Shown one piece after another: positions 10,134 through 18,489 of a stretch of 45,412 bases of DNA. The notes beneath the pieces were generated by a model. It was given only the letters and a program-made list of their open reading frames with translations. It searched no databases and was not told the DNA's origin. The position numbers and the translations under genes are program-made. The stretch covers positions 1-45,412 of the forward strand of contig CAIMBK010000096.1 in the NCBI GenBank assembly GCA_903839195.1, read 5' to 3'. Position 1 is the stretch's first letter. Each line of letters opens with the position of its first letter. Source of the DNA: an uncultured Bacteroidota bacterium (lineage in GTDB: Bacteria > Bacteroidota > Bacteroidia > Flavobacteriales > Flavobacteriaceae).

Positions 10134-10222
10134 ATTGCGTGAAGGATAGTAGTGGAAATCCTTTGTTGCCCTTTTTTGGCAACAAAGATTGTAGCGAATA
10201 GCCTGACCCTTGTGGTCACGCC
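10134..10222. repeat. Structured intergenic repeat, copy 2
   Basis: It lies in the der-era gap. The outer arms GCGTGA (10137-10142) and TCACGC (10216-10221) can pair. Inside are GGAT/ATCC (10144-10161), a 9-bp stem TTTGTTGCC/GGCAACAAA (10162-10186), and GACC/GGTC near 10205-10217. The boxes GATAGTAGTGGAAATC and TTGTAGCGAATAGC match copy 1 closely, while the central hairpin differs. This suggests a folded RNA or mobile palindromic element. Short GGATTTT-type repeats at 10010-10045 in the same gap recall the heptamer array. Confidence 0.6.
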
Positions 10223-10228
10223 CAAAAT

Positions 10229-11110
10229 TTATTGATTATAGCCAAAGCGTTTTAGCATATTTGCGTTGCTTCGCCAGTTTTTGTTGACTTTTACATACAA
10301 TTCGATGTGAATTTGTTTGCCAAAAAATTTCTCCAAATCGGCTCGTGATTCGACGCCAACTTTTTTTAATGCAGCGCCTTTGTGTCCGATAATGATACCT
10401 TTTTGGGTGTCGCGTTCGACCATGATTAGGGAGCGAATTCGGATGATGTTTTCGTCTTCAAAGAATTCTTCGGTTACGATTTCGACGGCGTAGGGAATTT
10501 CTTTGCTGTAATTGAGGAGGATTTTTTCGCGAATGGTTTCGTTTACAAAAAAACGTTCGGGTTTGTCGGTGAGTTGGTCTTTTGGATAATAGGCTGGCGA
10601 TTCGGGTAAAAGTTCAATAATTCGACTGAACGTTTCGGGAACATTAAAGTTTTGAAGGGCAGAAATCGGAAAAATTTCGGCATTTGGAACTTTGGCAGCC
10701 CAAAAAGCAACTTGTTCTTCGAGTTGTAATTGATTGGAATTGTCAATTTTGTTGAGTAATAATAAAACGGGGATTTTGGCGTGAATTATTTTATTGAAAA
10801 ACGCTTCGTCTTTTAGTTCTTGTTCGCCAATTTCGACCATATAAATCAAAATATCGGCATCTTCGAAGGCCGATTTGACGAAGTTCATCATTGATTCCTG
10901 CATTTCGTAGGCCGGTTTTATGATTCCTGGCGTGTCGGATAAAATTAATTGAAAGTCATCGCCATTTACGATTCCGAGGATTCTGTGGCGGGTGGTTTGG
11001 GCTTTGGAGGTGATTATGGACAGTCTTTCGCCAACGAAGGCGTTCATTAAGGTTGATTTTCCGACGTTTGGATTACCAATTATATTTACAAAACCTGCTT
11101 TGTGTACCAT
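10229..11110 (-). CDS. era: GTPase Era, 16S rRNA maturation
   Basis: Era binds the 3' end of 16S rRNA and is needed for 30S assembly. The 293-residue product has GNPNVGKST (G1), DTPGI (G3) and NKID (G4). A C-terminal KH domain contains the GxxG loop as IIIGHKGAALKKVG. Length and order of motifs are normal. The leftward transcript has no obvious hairpin terminator immediately after the stop; the structured repeat lies there instead. Confidence 0.98.
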   Translation of the reverse strand: MVHKAGFVNIIGNPNVGKSTLMNAFVGERLSIITSKAQTTRHRILGIVNGDDFQLILSDTPGIIKPAYEMQESMMNFVKSAFEDADILIYMVEIGEQELKDEAFFNKIIHAKIPVLLLLNKIDNSNQLQLEEQVAFWAAKVPNAEIFPISALQNFNVPETFSRIIELLPESPAYYPKDQLTDKPERFFVNETIREKILLNYSKEIPYAVEIVTEEFFEDENIIRIRSLIMVERDTQKGIIIGHKGAALKKVGVESRADLEKFFGKQIHIELYVKVNKNWRSNANMLKRFGYNQ

Positions 11111-11183
11111 TTACTAATTTATTTAAGGTTCAAAGGTAATCATATCAAGTCAATAGATAAAATAAAAAAAAATGAATATATTA

Positions 11184-11213
11184 TTGAGAATATGGAATTT
11201 TATTGTAAATTTG
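11184..11213 (+). promoter_or_regulatory. Promoter of the initiator tRNA gene
   Basis: TTG at 11184-11186, then exactly 19 bases, then TAAATTTG at 11206-11213. This is a full match to the Bacteroidota sigma-A promoter pattern TTG-N19-TAnnTTTG. The expected start falls a few bases before the mature 5' end of the tRNA at 11226. Confidence 0.85.
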
Positions 11214-11225
11214 CCCTCGAAACAT

Positions 11226-11298
11226 CGCGGGATAGAGCAGTAGGCAGCTCGTCGGGCTCATAACCCGAAGGTCACAGGTTCGAGTCCTGTTCCCGCTA
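11226..11298 (+). tRNA. Initiator tRNA-Met (CAT anticodon)
   Basis: A full cloverleaf can be folded: acceptor CGCGGGA/TCCCGCT, D stem GAGC/GCTC, anticodon stem TCGGG/CCCGA around CTCATAA, and T stem ACAGG/CCTGT with TTCGAGT. Three initiator hallmarks are visible: an unpaired first position (C1 against T72), A11-T24 in the D stem, and three consecutive G-C pairs in the anticodon stem. The CCA end is not encoded (ACT follows). Total length is 73 bases. A strong promoter precedes it and a terminator follows. Confidence 0.97.
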
Positions 11299-11312
11299 CT
11301 AAGTTGAACCAA

Positions 11313-11345
11313 AAACGGCTAAAAGAAATTTTAGCCGTTTTTTTT
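11313..11345 (+). terminator. Terminator of the tRNA gene
   Basis: A 12-bp stem AAACGGCTAAAA/TTTTAGCCGTTT with a short loop is followed by a run of eight T, 15 bases after the tRNA. Confidence 0.92.
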
Positions 11346-11384
11346 ATGATATTTTCTCAATAAAAAATTCCATAAATTCTAACA

Positions 11385-11406
11385 TTTGATTTGAGGTTAA
11401 ATCAAT
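11385..11406. promoter_or_regulatory. Dyad shared by both arms of the glycan locus, copy A
   Basis: TTGATTT-GAGGTT-AAATCAA is a perfect 7-N6-7 inverted repeat, 210 bases upstream of the acetylesterase gene. A near-identical copy lies upstream of susC at 29050-29071. Including flanks, about 25 bases match with two transitions. It is a candidate operator for a locus regulator; the binding protein is not known. Confidence 0.5.
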
Positions 11407-11469
11407 GTCTCATTTTAGTTCCAAAAAACTTCTGGTGAAACTCAATAATTTTTTCAATTAATATTTCAC

Positions 11470-11477
11470 TATATTTG
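11470..11477 (+). promoter_or_regulatory. Possible -7 element for the acetylesterase gene
   Basis: TATATTTG matches TAnnTTTG, 139 bases before the start codon. No TTG is seen at the -33 position, so the promoter may depend on an activator. Otherwise 11346-11615 holds only the two dyads and AT-rich sequence. Confidence 0.35.
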
Positions 11478-11558
11478 ATATAAATATTGGTTGTTTAGAA
11501 AGCATCAAGGTGCTTAATTTCATTCTATTGCTAAATATATGCAACATTTTATAAATTA

Positions 11559-11581
11559 AATAAACGCACCGAACGTTTATT
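11559..11581. promoter_or_regulatory. Perfect dyad AATAAACG-N7-CGTTTATT before the acetylesterase gene
   Basis: Eight-base arms match perfectly around a 7-base spacer. The dyad ends 34 bases before the ATG at 11616, so it would lie in the leader or over the promoter. The AAACG/CGTTT core is reminiscent of LacI-type operators. I did not find a second copy in the window. Confidence 0.45.
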
Positions 11582-11615
11582 AGTTTATTTTTAATAATCA
11601 TAACAATCAAAATAA

Positions 11616-13565
11616 ATGAAAAAACATTTTTTTTTATTAGCATTCTTTTTTACTATTTATACCACTGCTAATATTCATTTGCCAAAGATTTTTGCAGATG
11701 ATATGATTTTACAACGGAATAAGTTAATTCCTATATGGGGCTGGGCTGATGCCAATGAAAAAATTGAAGTTCGATTTAATAAGCAAATTAAATGGACAAA
11801 AGCAGATAAAAATGGCAAATGGACGTTACAATTAGATTCTGAAATAGCAGGAGGTCCATACGAACTAATTATTAAGGGTTTCAATAAAGTTACTTTTAAA
11901 AATGTTTTAGTTGGTGAAGTTTGGATTTGTAGTGGGCAATCCAATATGGCATTTTCAGTTAACGAAGTTGCAAATTCTAAAGAAGAAATTAGCAAGGCTA
12001 ATTATCCGTTAATTAGACATTTTACTGTTTCTAGAGATATGAGTTCTTTACCTTTAGACGATTTGAAATCCGGAAAATGGGAAGTTTGCAGCCCTAAAAG
12101 CGTTGGAAATTTCACTGCAATTGGATATTTTTTCGCAAAGAAAATATATGAAGAATTAAAAATCCCAATAGGTTTGATAAATACATCTTGGGGAGGAACA
12201 GTTTCTGAAACCTGGACAAGTAGAGAGGGATTTGAAAGTAGTGACGAATTTAAAGATATGATTGCAGAAATGCCTCACATAAATTTAGATTCTATTTCTA
12301 AAGTTTTTAATACGATAATCTCAAAAAGGGTAGAAATACTTCAAGGCTCAAAAATATCGGAGTCTAATGTTACTAAATTTAAAGACGTAAAACAATTTAA
12401 TGTTAGTTGGCCCGAAATGAATGAGCCTGAATTATGGGAATCTCAAGCATTAGGAGAATTTGATGGTGTAGTTTGGCTTAGAAAAACAATCCAAATTGCA
12501 ACTTCTGACCTAGGAAAACCAGCAGTTCTTGAACTTACTAAAATTGATGATGAAGACATTACCTATGTCAATGGTTTTGAAGTTGGAAGTAATCTTAATT
12601 GGGATGGCATTAGAAAATATAATATTCCGACAGGAATATTAAAAGAAGGCGATAATACTATACTAATTCGAGTTGTTGATAATGGGGGCGGAGGTGGAAT
12701 TTATGGAGAAGCTTCGGATTTTAGACTCACAATAGGAGATCATTTTATACCATTAAGCGGGAAATGGAAATACCAAGTTGAGTCGGTTAAAAGTGATATT
12801 GGACCAAATAGTTATCCGTCATTATTGTTCAATGCAATGGTAAATCCATTAATACCTTATTCTTTTCAAGGCGTTTTATGGTATCAAGGAGAGTCAAATG
12901 CAGGACGAGCATTTCAATACAGAAAAGCATTTCCTTTATTAATTGAAGATTGGAGAAAAAAATGGAATCAAGGAAATTTTCCGTTTTATTTTGTTCAATT
13001 ATCCAGTTTTAATGAAGCAAATGGAAATAGTAATGCTGGAAGCACTTGGGCTGAACTCCGAGAGTCACAAACCCAATCTCTGCGATTGCCAAATACTGCA
13101 ATGTGTGTTACTACTGATATTGGGATTCCAAACGACATCCATCCTACAAACAAACAAGACGTTGGTAAAAGATTGGCGGCTATTGCTTTAAATTCTATTT
13201 ACAATATAAAATGTGTAAGCAGAGGACCTGTTTTTAAAAATTTAGAAATCAGAAACAATCAAATTATTGTAACTTTTGAAAACTGTGAAAACGGTTTAAC
13301 AACACCTGACAAATATGGGAATTTGAGAGGATTTGAAATTGCTGGAAAGGATAAAATATTTCATTATGCCACAGCTTATATTAGTGATAATAAAGTTGTT
13401 ATTTTTAGTGAAAAAGTAATAAACCCAATTGCAATTCATTTTGGATGGTCGGATGATGCCAGTGAATCAAACCTTTATAATAAAGATGGATTTCCAGCGG
13501 AACCTTTTCGAACAGATGATTGGAAGACGATAACACAATCAGAAAAATACAAAATTGTAAAATAA
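11616..13565 (+). CDS. Sialate O-acetylesterase-like carbohydrate esterase
   Basis: The 649-residue exported enzyme has a signal peptide (cleavage near TTANIHLPK). The SASA domain has the nucleophile Ser109 in GQSNM, a VLWYQGESNA block, and the D507-x-H509 pair in DIHPTNKQDVG, completing a plausible SGNH-type triad. A beta-sandwich insert lies between these blocks. In the family such enzymes remove acetyl esters from sialic acid or from plant polysaccharides. With NagB, GH20 and GH2 neighbours, an acetylated amino-sugar glycan is likely here, but the real substrate cannot be read from sequence. It is the first gene of the rightward arm and has its own terminator. Confidence 0.92.
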   Translation: MKKHFFLLAFFFTIYTTANIHLPKIFADDMILQRNKLIPIWGWADANEKIEVRFNKQIKWTKADKNGKWTLQLDSEIAGGPYELIIKGFNKVTFKNVLVGEVWICSGQSNMAFSVNEVANSKEEISKANYPLIRHFTVSRDMSSLPLDDLKSGKWEVCSPKSVGNFTAIGYFFAKKIYEELKIPIGLINTSWGGTVSETWTSREGFESSDEFKDMIAEMPHINLDSISKVFNTIISKRVEILQGSKISESNVTKFKDVKQFNVSWPEMNEPELWESQALGEFDGVVWLRKTIQIATSDLGKPAVLELTKIDDEDITYVNGFEVGSNLNWDGIRKYNIPTGILKEGDNTILIRVVDNGGGGGIYGEASDFRLTIGDHFIPLSGKWKYQVESVKSDIGPNSYPSLLFNAMVNPLIPYSFQGVLWYQGESNAGRAFQYRKAFPLLIEDWRKKWNQGNFPFYFVQLSSFNEANGNSNAGSTWAELRESQTQSLRLPNTAMCVTTDIGIPNDIHPTNKQDVGKRLAAIALNSIYNIKCVSRGPVFKNLEIRNNQIIVTFENCENGLTTPDKYGNLRGFEIAGKDKIFHYATAYISDNKVVIFSEKVINPIAIHFGWSDDASESNLYNKDGFPAEPFRTDDWKTITQSEKYKIVK

Positions 13566-13591
13566 TTTTCACTTTTATATTTACTAAAGCT

Positions 13592-13620
13592 AAAAATGCA
13601 AGAAATTCTTGCATTTTTTA
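13592..13620 (+). terminator. Terminator after the acetylesterase gene
   Basis: AAAAATGCAAG and CTTGCATTTTTT form a hairpin with an AAATT loop, 27 bases after the stop, ending in a T-run. It suggests that nagB is transcribed separately or by readthrough. Confidence 0.8.
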
Positions 13621-13687
13621 TAAATAAATTAGCGCAATATGACGATTACAATACGCATTTTTCTATTATTGAATTTTTGATTTTAAA

Positions 13688-13695
13688 TAACTTTG
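13688..13695 (+). promoter_or_regulatory. Possible -7 element for nagB
   Basis: TAACTTTG matches TAnnTTTG, 53 bases before the nagB ATG. There is no TTG at the 19-base spacing, so support is partial. Confidence 0.35.
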
Positions 13696-13748
13696 TAAGT
13701 AAGTTAATAAAAAAATTAATCTCGTCAAAAACGAATATTCAATCATAA

Positions 13749-15671
13749 ATGCAAAAAAATAAAGTATCGATATCCTTTAAGGAACCTGGTCAATTTGAAG
13801 AAACCAGATTTGAGAAAATTCACAATGTAATTGTCAAATCTTCTGAATTTGGTTCTAAAATTGTAGCTCGGGAAATTGCAGATTTAATTTTACAAAAGCA
13901 AGCAAACAGCGAAACCTGTGTTTTAGGTTTAGCAACAGGTTCTTCCCCTATAAAAGTTTATGACGAATTAATTCGTATTCATCACGAAGAGGCATTGAGC
14001 TTTTACAACGTTGTTGCTTTTAATTTGGATGAATATTATCCAATGGAGGTTGACGATACTGAAAGCTATCATTATTTTATGCAAGAAAATCTATTCAAAC
14101 ATATTGATATTAACCCTATGAATATTCATATTCCTGACGGAAAAGTTTCTCAAGAAAATCTGAATCAATTTTGTTCGGATTATGATTCGAAAATTCTGGA
14201 AGCTGGAGGTCTTGATTTTCAACTATTAGGAATAGGGAGAACAGGACATATCGGTTTCAACGAACCTGGCTCGCATTCCAATTCTGGAACAAGAAGTATA
14301 ACGTTAGACCACATTACTAGGGTAGATGCCTCCACGTCTTTTATGGGAATTGAAAATGTCCCAAGAAGAGCAATAACAATGGGAATAGGGACAATTAAAA
14401 AAGCAAAAAGAATTGTTCTTTTAGCTTGGGGAGAAAATAAAGCAACAGTAATCAAGGAAACTATTGAAGGGGAAATTTCTTCTGAAGTACCTGCAACCTA
14501 TCTGCAAAGCCACACAAATACTACTTTTGTCTTGGATGAATCTGCTTCCTCAGAACTCACTAGAATTAAAACACCTTGGTTAGTTTCTACTTGTTTATGG
14601 ACGGAGGAATTAAAAAGTAAATCGATAGTTTGGTTGTGTGGAATTGCCAATAAATCCGTTTTAAAATTAACGGATAAAGATTACAATGATAATGGGATGT
14701 CTGGATTACTTGCCGAAGAGGGTCCTGCGTATGACTTAAATATAAAAATGTTTAATAAACTTCAAAAAACAATTACGGGTTGGCCGGGTGGAAAACCTAA
14801 TGCTGATGATCAAAACAGACCAGAAAGAACTTTCCCTAATTCTAAAAGAGTTATCATTTTTAGTCCGCATCCCGATGACGATGTAATTTCAATGGGAGGA
14901 ACATTTGACAGATTAGTTGAACAAGGGCATGAAGTGCATATTGCCTATCAAACTTCAGGAAATATTGCAGTTTCTGATGAGGAAGCTTTAAAATATGCCG
15001 AAGTTGCTCTAGAAGTTTCATCAGACAATAATGGAGAAACTATTAAAGCAATCCAAGCCTTGCAAACGGGTGTCTTTAATAAAAAGACTGCTTTATATAT
15101 TCGTAAGATTAAAGGATTGATTCGTCGTAAAGAATCTTTGGGAGCTACTCGTTTTTTTGGGCTTCCAGACAATCAAGTTCATTTTTTAGACATGCCTTTT
15201 TATGAAACGGGAACAGTAAAGAAAAATAATTTAGAAAATATTGATATAGAAATTGTAAGTAATTTAATCTCTAAAATTAAACCACATCAGATTTTTGCAG
15301 CAGGTGATTTAGCAGACCCACACGGAACACATAAAGTATGTCTTGATGCGCTATTTACAGCAGTAAATAAATTAAAACCAGAACCTTTTATGAAGGATTG
15401 TTGGTTTTGGTTATACCGAGGAGCTTGGCATGAATGGGAACTGCATGAAATTGAAATGGCGGTTCCGATGAGTGAAAATCAAGTGCTCAAAAAGAGAAAA
15501 GCTATTTTTTATCACCAATCTCAAAAAGATAATGTGATGTATCAAGGTGAGGATTCAAGAGAGTTTTGGGTCCGAGCAGAAGAACGTACTAAAAAAACTG
15601 CCGAAAAATACAATGCTTTGGGTCTTGCAGAATACATGGCAATTGAAGCATTTAAAAGATTTTGTTTTTAG
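13749..15671 (+). CDS. nagB: Glucosamine-6-phosphate deaminase fused to a PIG-L/LmbE deacetylase domain
   Basis: The N-terminal NagB domain (about residues 20-290) converts glucosamine-6-phosphate to fructose-6-phosphate and ammonia. Visible active-site blocks are LATGSSPIKVY, NLDEYYP (D94) and GIGRTGHIGFNEPGS (H167, E172). The position of E. coli D141, part of the catalytic relay, is T165 here. The C-terminal PIG-L domain (about 375-640) has the zinc motif HPDDD and DPHGTH, so it looks metal-competent. The 640-residue fusion is a Bacteroidota form. PIG-L enzymes deacetylate GlcNAc-type substrates, so the fusion could join deacetylation and deamination, but this is inference. No signal peptide; cytoplasmic. 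Confidence 0.95.
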   Translation: MQKNKVSISFKEPGQFEETRFEKIHNVIVKSSEFGSKIVAREIADLILQKQANSETCVLGLATGSSPIKVYDELIRIHHEEALSFYNVVAFNLDEYYPMEVDDTESYHYFMQENLFKHIDINPMNIHIPDGKVSQENLNQFCSDYDSKILEAGGLDFQLLGIGRTGHIGFNEPGSHSNSGTRSITLDHITRVDASTSFMGIENVPRRAITMGIGTIKKAKRIVLLAWGENKATVIKETIEGEISSEVPATYLQSHTNTTFVLDESASSELTRIKTPWLVSTCLWTEELKSKSIVWLCGIANKSVLKLTDKDYNDNGMSGLLAEEGPAYDLNIKMFNKLQKTITGWPGGKPNADDQNRPERTFPNSKRVIIFSPHPDDDVISMGGTFDRLVEQGHEVHIAYQTSGNIAVSDEEALKYAEVALEVSSDNNGETIKAIQALQTGVFNKKTALYIRKIKGLIRRKESLGATRFFGLPDNQVHFLDMPFYETGTVKKNNLENIDIEIVSNLISKIKPHQIFAAGDLADPHGTHKVCLDALFTAVNKLKPEPFMKDCWFWLYRGAWHEWELHEIEMAVPMSENQVLKKRKAIFYHQSQKDNVMYQGEDSREFWVRAEERTKKTAEKYNALGLAEYMAIEAFKRFCF

Positions 15672-15697
15672 GGTTATGTTTAGTTTTTTAATTGTTT

Positions 15698-15732
15698 TCC
15701 CTGGAGGTTTAAAAACTTTCAGGGATTTTTTT
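15698..15732 (+). terminator. Terminator after nagB
   Basis: TCCCTG/CAGGGA forms the stem (15698-15703 and 15720-15725), with further pairing of GGTTT with AAAC inside, followed by seven T. Confidence 0.8.
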
Positions 15733-15860
15733 AAAACAAAATTACTAGTAGCATAAGTTATGGGTTATTTAAAATAATAAATACAAGAATATTATTAAGC
15801 AGCAACTTAATTTAGTACTTTTAATAAACATAAAGTGGTAAAAAAATCAATTTATTTAAA

Positions 15861-18479
15861 ATGAAAATACATTTAAAACCGTTAATTATATTAATAATTT
15901 TTATTGCCTCACAAAACTTCTTAGCGGCAACAAAACCGAATGTTTCAAGGAAAATTGTTCTGATTGACAATTGGAAAGTGCAACAAAACGGAAAAGTTAT
16001 GAAAGATGGAAGCGCAATTTCTTCAAGCAAAAATGATTGCAAAAATTGGTATAAAGCTACTATTCCTTCCACGGTTATAGGGGTTTTGACTGCAAATGGA
16101 CTCTATAAAGATCTATTTATGGGGGACAACTACAAACAAGTAGATAAAAAACAATTTGATGATTCATGGTGGTATTCAACTAAATTTGATTTGCCAAATT
16201 TAGTTCCAGAAAATACAATTTCCCTAAATTTTGATGGTATAAATTATTATGCAAATATTTGGCTAAATGGAAAATTAATAGCCTCAAGAACAATCATTTA
16301 TGGAACTTTTCGACAGTTTAAATTTGACATTTCATCTTTGGCTAAAAAGAAAGGAAATGTCCTTGCTGTTGAACTTTTTAGAGCTCAGCCAGGAGATTTT
16401 AATTTAGGTTTTGTAGATTGGAATCCTAGACCTTTAGATGAAAACATGGGTATTTGGCGTCCTGTATACATTAAAATTCATGGAAAAGTGGGAATGAAAA
16501 ACACAGTGGTTCAATCAAAAGTTAATACGACTTCTTTAAACGAAGCTTGGTTGACCGTTAAAACAGAACTTCAAAATAATAGTTTGGATGGGGTTTCAGG
16601 AACATTAATTGGAACATTTGACAAAGTTGAATTTAGATATCCAATTAAATTAAGAGCAAACGAAAACAAAAACATAACATTAACATCGAAGGAAATTGCT
16701 GCATTGTATATCAAAAACCCGAAACTTTGGTGGTGTAATAATTTAGGCAATCCAAATTTACATAAACTTTCACTTCGTTTTGAAACTGATATAAACATTA
16801 CAGATTCTGATGAAATCACTTTTGGAATCAGGGAAATTGAAACTTATTTCACTGATGAAGGCCACAAAGGATTTATTCTAAATGGAAAAAAGATATTAAT
16901 TAAAGGCGCTGGTTGGACGGATGACATTTTTCTTAGAGACACCAAACAAAGTTTGGAAACACAAATCCAATATGTGAAACACATGAATCTTAATACATTA
17001 CGTTTTGAAAGTATTTGGGGAACATCTCAAAACCTGTATGATTTGTGTGATAAATACGGGATATTAGCAATGGTTGGTTGGAGTTGCCAGTGGGAATGGG
17101 ATGAATATTTAGGAAAACCGTGTGATGCTTTTGGTGGAATTCAAACAGAATCGGATGTAAATCTGGCGCTATCTTCTTTAAGCGATCAAATATATTGGTT
17201 ACGAAATCATCCAAGTATTTTCGTTTGGTTTTTAGGAAGTGATAAACTCCCGAAGCCAGAATTAGAAATTAAATATAAAAATCTAATTGAAAAAATTGAT
17301 AACCGCCCCTATTTATTAACTGCAGGAACTAGAACAAGTGAAATTAGTGGTCCTGTTGGAGTGAAAATGAATGGACCATATGAGTATGTTTCCCCAAATT
17401 ATTGGTATGAAGATACAAAAAATGGTGGGGCATTTGGTTTCAATACAGAAACATCACCAGGGGCACAAATTCCAACATTTGAATCCATAAAAAAAATGAT
17501 TCCTTCTGATAAATTATGGCCTATAAATAAGGACTGGGATTATCATTGCACTCATTCAGCAGTTGCGTTCAAAAATTTAGATGTCAATACATTAATGATT
17601 GATAAACGGTATGGGAAAGCTTTGGATTTAAAAGATTATCTGATGAAATCTGATGTTCTTGGATATGAAGCAATGAGCGGAATGTTTGAGGCTTTTAGAG
17701 CAAATATTCCTAAATCGACTGGAATTATTCAATGGATGTTAAACTCGGCGTGGCCTTCTTTTTATTGGCAATTATATGATTATTATTTATTACCAACTTC
17801 AGGTTATTATGCGACGAAAAAGGCAAATGCAGTAAATCAGTTGGTTTATGATTATGCTAAAAATGAGGTTATTGCTGTAAATGAAGCGTTAAATCCATTA
17901 AAAAATTATAAAGCACATATTTCAATTTTGGACTTTAATTCTAAGATATTAAAAAGTGAAATAGTTCCTTTTGATATTGAATCAATCCAATCAAAATCTA
18001 TTTTTATATTAGATAATTATGCTGATAATGTATTTCTTGATTTAAAATTATTAGATGATAAAGGAGCTATTATTACAACTAATTTTTATTGGTTATCAAA
18101 TAAAAAAGATGTTTTTGATTGGGATAAAACTTTTTGGGGAAATACTCCAATAAAAGAATATGCAGATTATAACAAACTTCATGATTTGCCTAAATCAAAT
18201 ATTAATGCATTTGTTTCGACAAAAAGCTTAACAAGTTCCACGGAATTAAGTGTTCAAATACAAAACACTACTTCTAAAGTAGCCTTTTTTGTTAATTTAA
18301 ATATTTTGGATAAATTTGGTAAAACTATTTTTCCTGTATTTTGGAATGAAAATTTCGTTAGTATTTTACCCAATGAAAAAAGAACTATAAAATGTATTAT
18401 TCCCAATAACGTTAAGAATTCCAAGAAAAATTTAATAATTTCAGGATGGAATATAAAAACTCAGAACATCAATTTTTAG
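15861..18479 (+). CDS. GH2 glycosidase, exo-beta-D-glucosaminidase type
   Basis: The 872-residue exported enzyme has a signal peptide ending near QNFLAA. The jelly-roll N-domain carries the motif KATIPSTVIGVLTANGLYKD, followed by an immunoglobulin-like domain and a TIM barrel. In CsxA-type exo-beta-glucosaminidases the acid/base is Asp in a GSD motif and the nucleophile is Glu in FNxET. The corresponding residues here are D461 (FLGSDK) and E530 (FGFNTETSPG). The Asp acid/base in place of the usual GH2 NE motif favours an amino-sugar substrate such as chitosan oligomers, although mannosidase-like activity cannot be excluded. It is followed after 10 bases by the GDPD gene, so the two are probably cotranscribed. 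Confidence 0.88.
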   Translation: MKIHLKPLIILIIFIASQNFLAATKPNVSRKIVLIDNWKVQQNGKVMKDGSAISSSKNDCKNWYKATIPSTVIGVLTANGLYKDLFMGDNYKQVDKKQFDDSWWYSTKFDLPNLVPENTISLNFDGINYYANIWLNGKLIASRTIIYGTFRQFKFDISSLAKKKGNVLAVELFRAQPGDFNLGFVDWNPRPLDENMGIWRPVYIKIHGKVGMKNTVVQSKVNTTSLNEAWLTVKTELQNNSLDGVSGTLIGTFDKVEFRYPIKLRANENKNITLTSKEIAALYIKNPKLWWCNNLGNPNLHKLSLRFETDINITDSDEITFGIREIETYFTDEGHKGFILNGKKILIKGAGWTDDIFLRDTKQSLETQIQYVKHMNLNTLRFESIWGTSQNLYDLCDKYGILAMVGWSCQWEWDEYLGKPCDAFGGIQTESDVNLALSSLSDQIYWLRNHPSIFVWFLGSDKLPKPELEIKYKNLIEKIDNRPYLLTAGTRTSEISGPVGVKMNGPYEYVSPNYWYEDTKNGGAFGFNTETSPGAQIPTFESIKKMIPSDKLWPINKDWDYHCTHSAVAFKNLDVNTLMIDKRYGKALDLKDYLMKSDVLGYEAMSGMFEAFRANIPKSTGIIQWMLNSAWPSFYWQLYDYYLLPTSGYYATKKANAVNQLVYDYAKNEVIAVNEALNPLKNYKAHISILDFNSKILKSEIVPFDIESIQSKSIFILDNYADNVFLDLKLLDDKGAIITTNFYWLSNKKDVFDWDKTFWGNTPIKEYADYNKLHDLPKSNINAFVSTKSLTSSTELSVQIQNTTSKVAFFVNLNILDKFGKTIFPVFWNENFVSILPNEKRTIKCIIPNNVKNSKKNLIISGWNIKTQNINF

Positions 18480-18489
18480 ATTCTTTAAA

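Noticed and set aside
11500-11515. Small dyad AAGCA-N6-TGCTT upstream of the acetylesterase gene.
   Set aside because: Five-base arms in AT-rich DNA are expected by chance, and there is no second copy.
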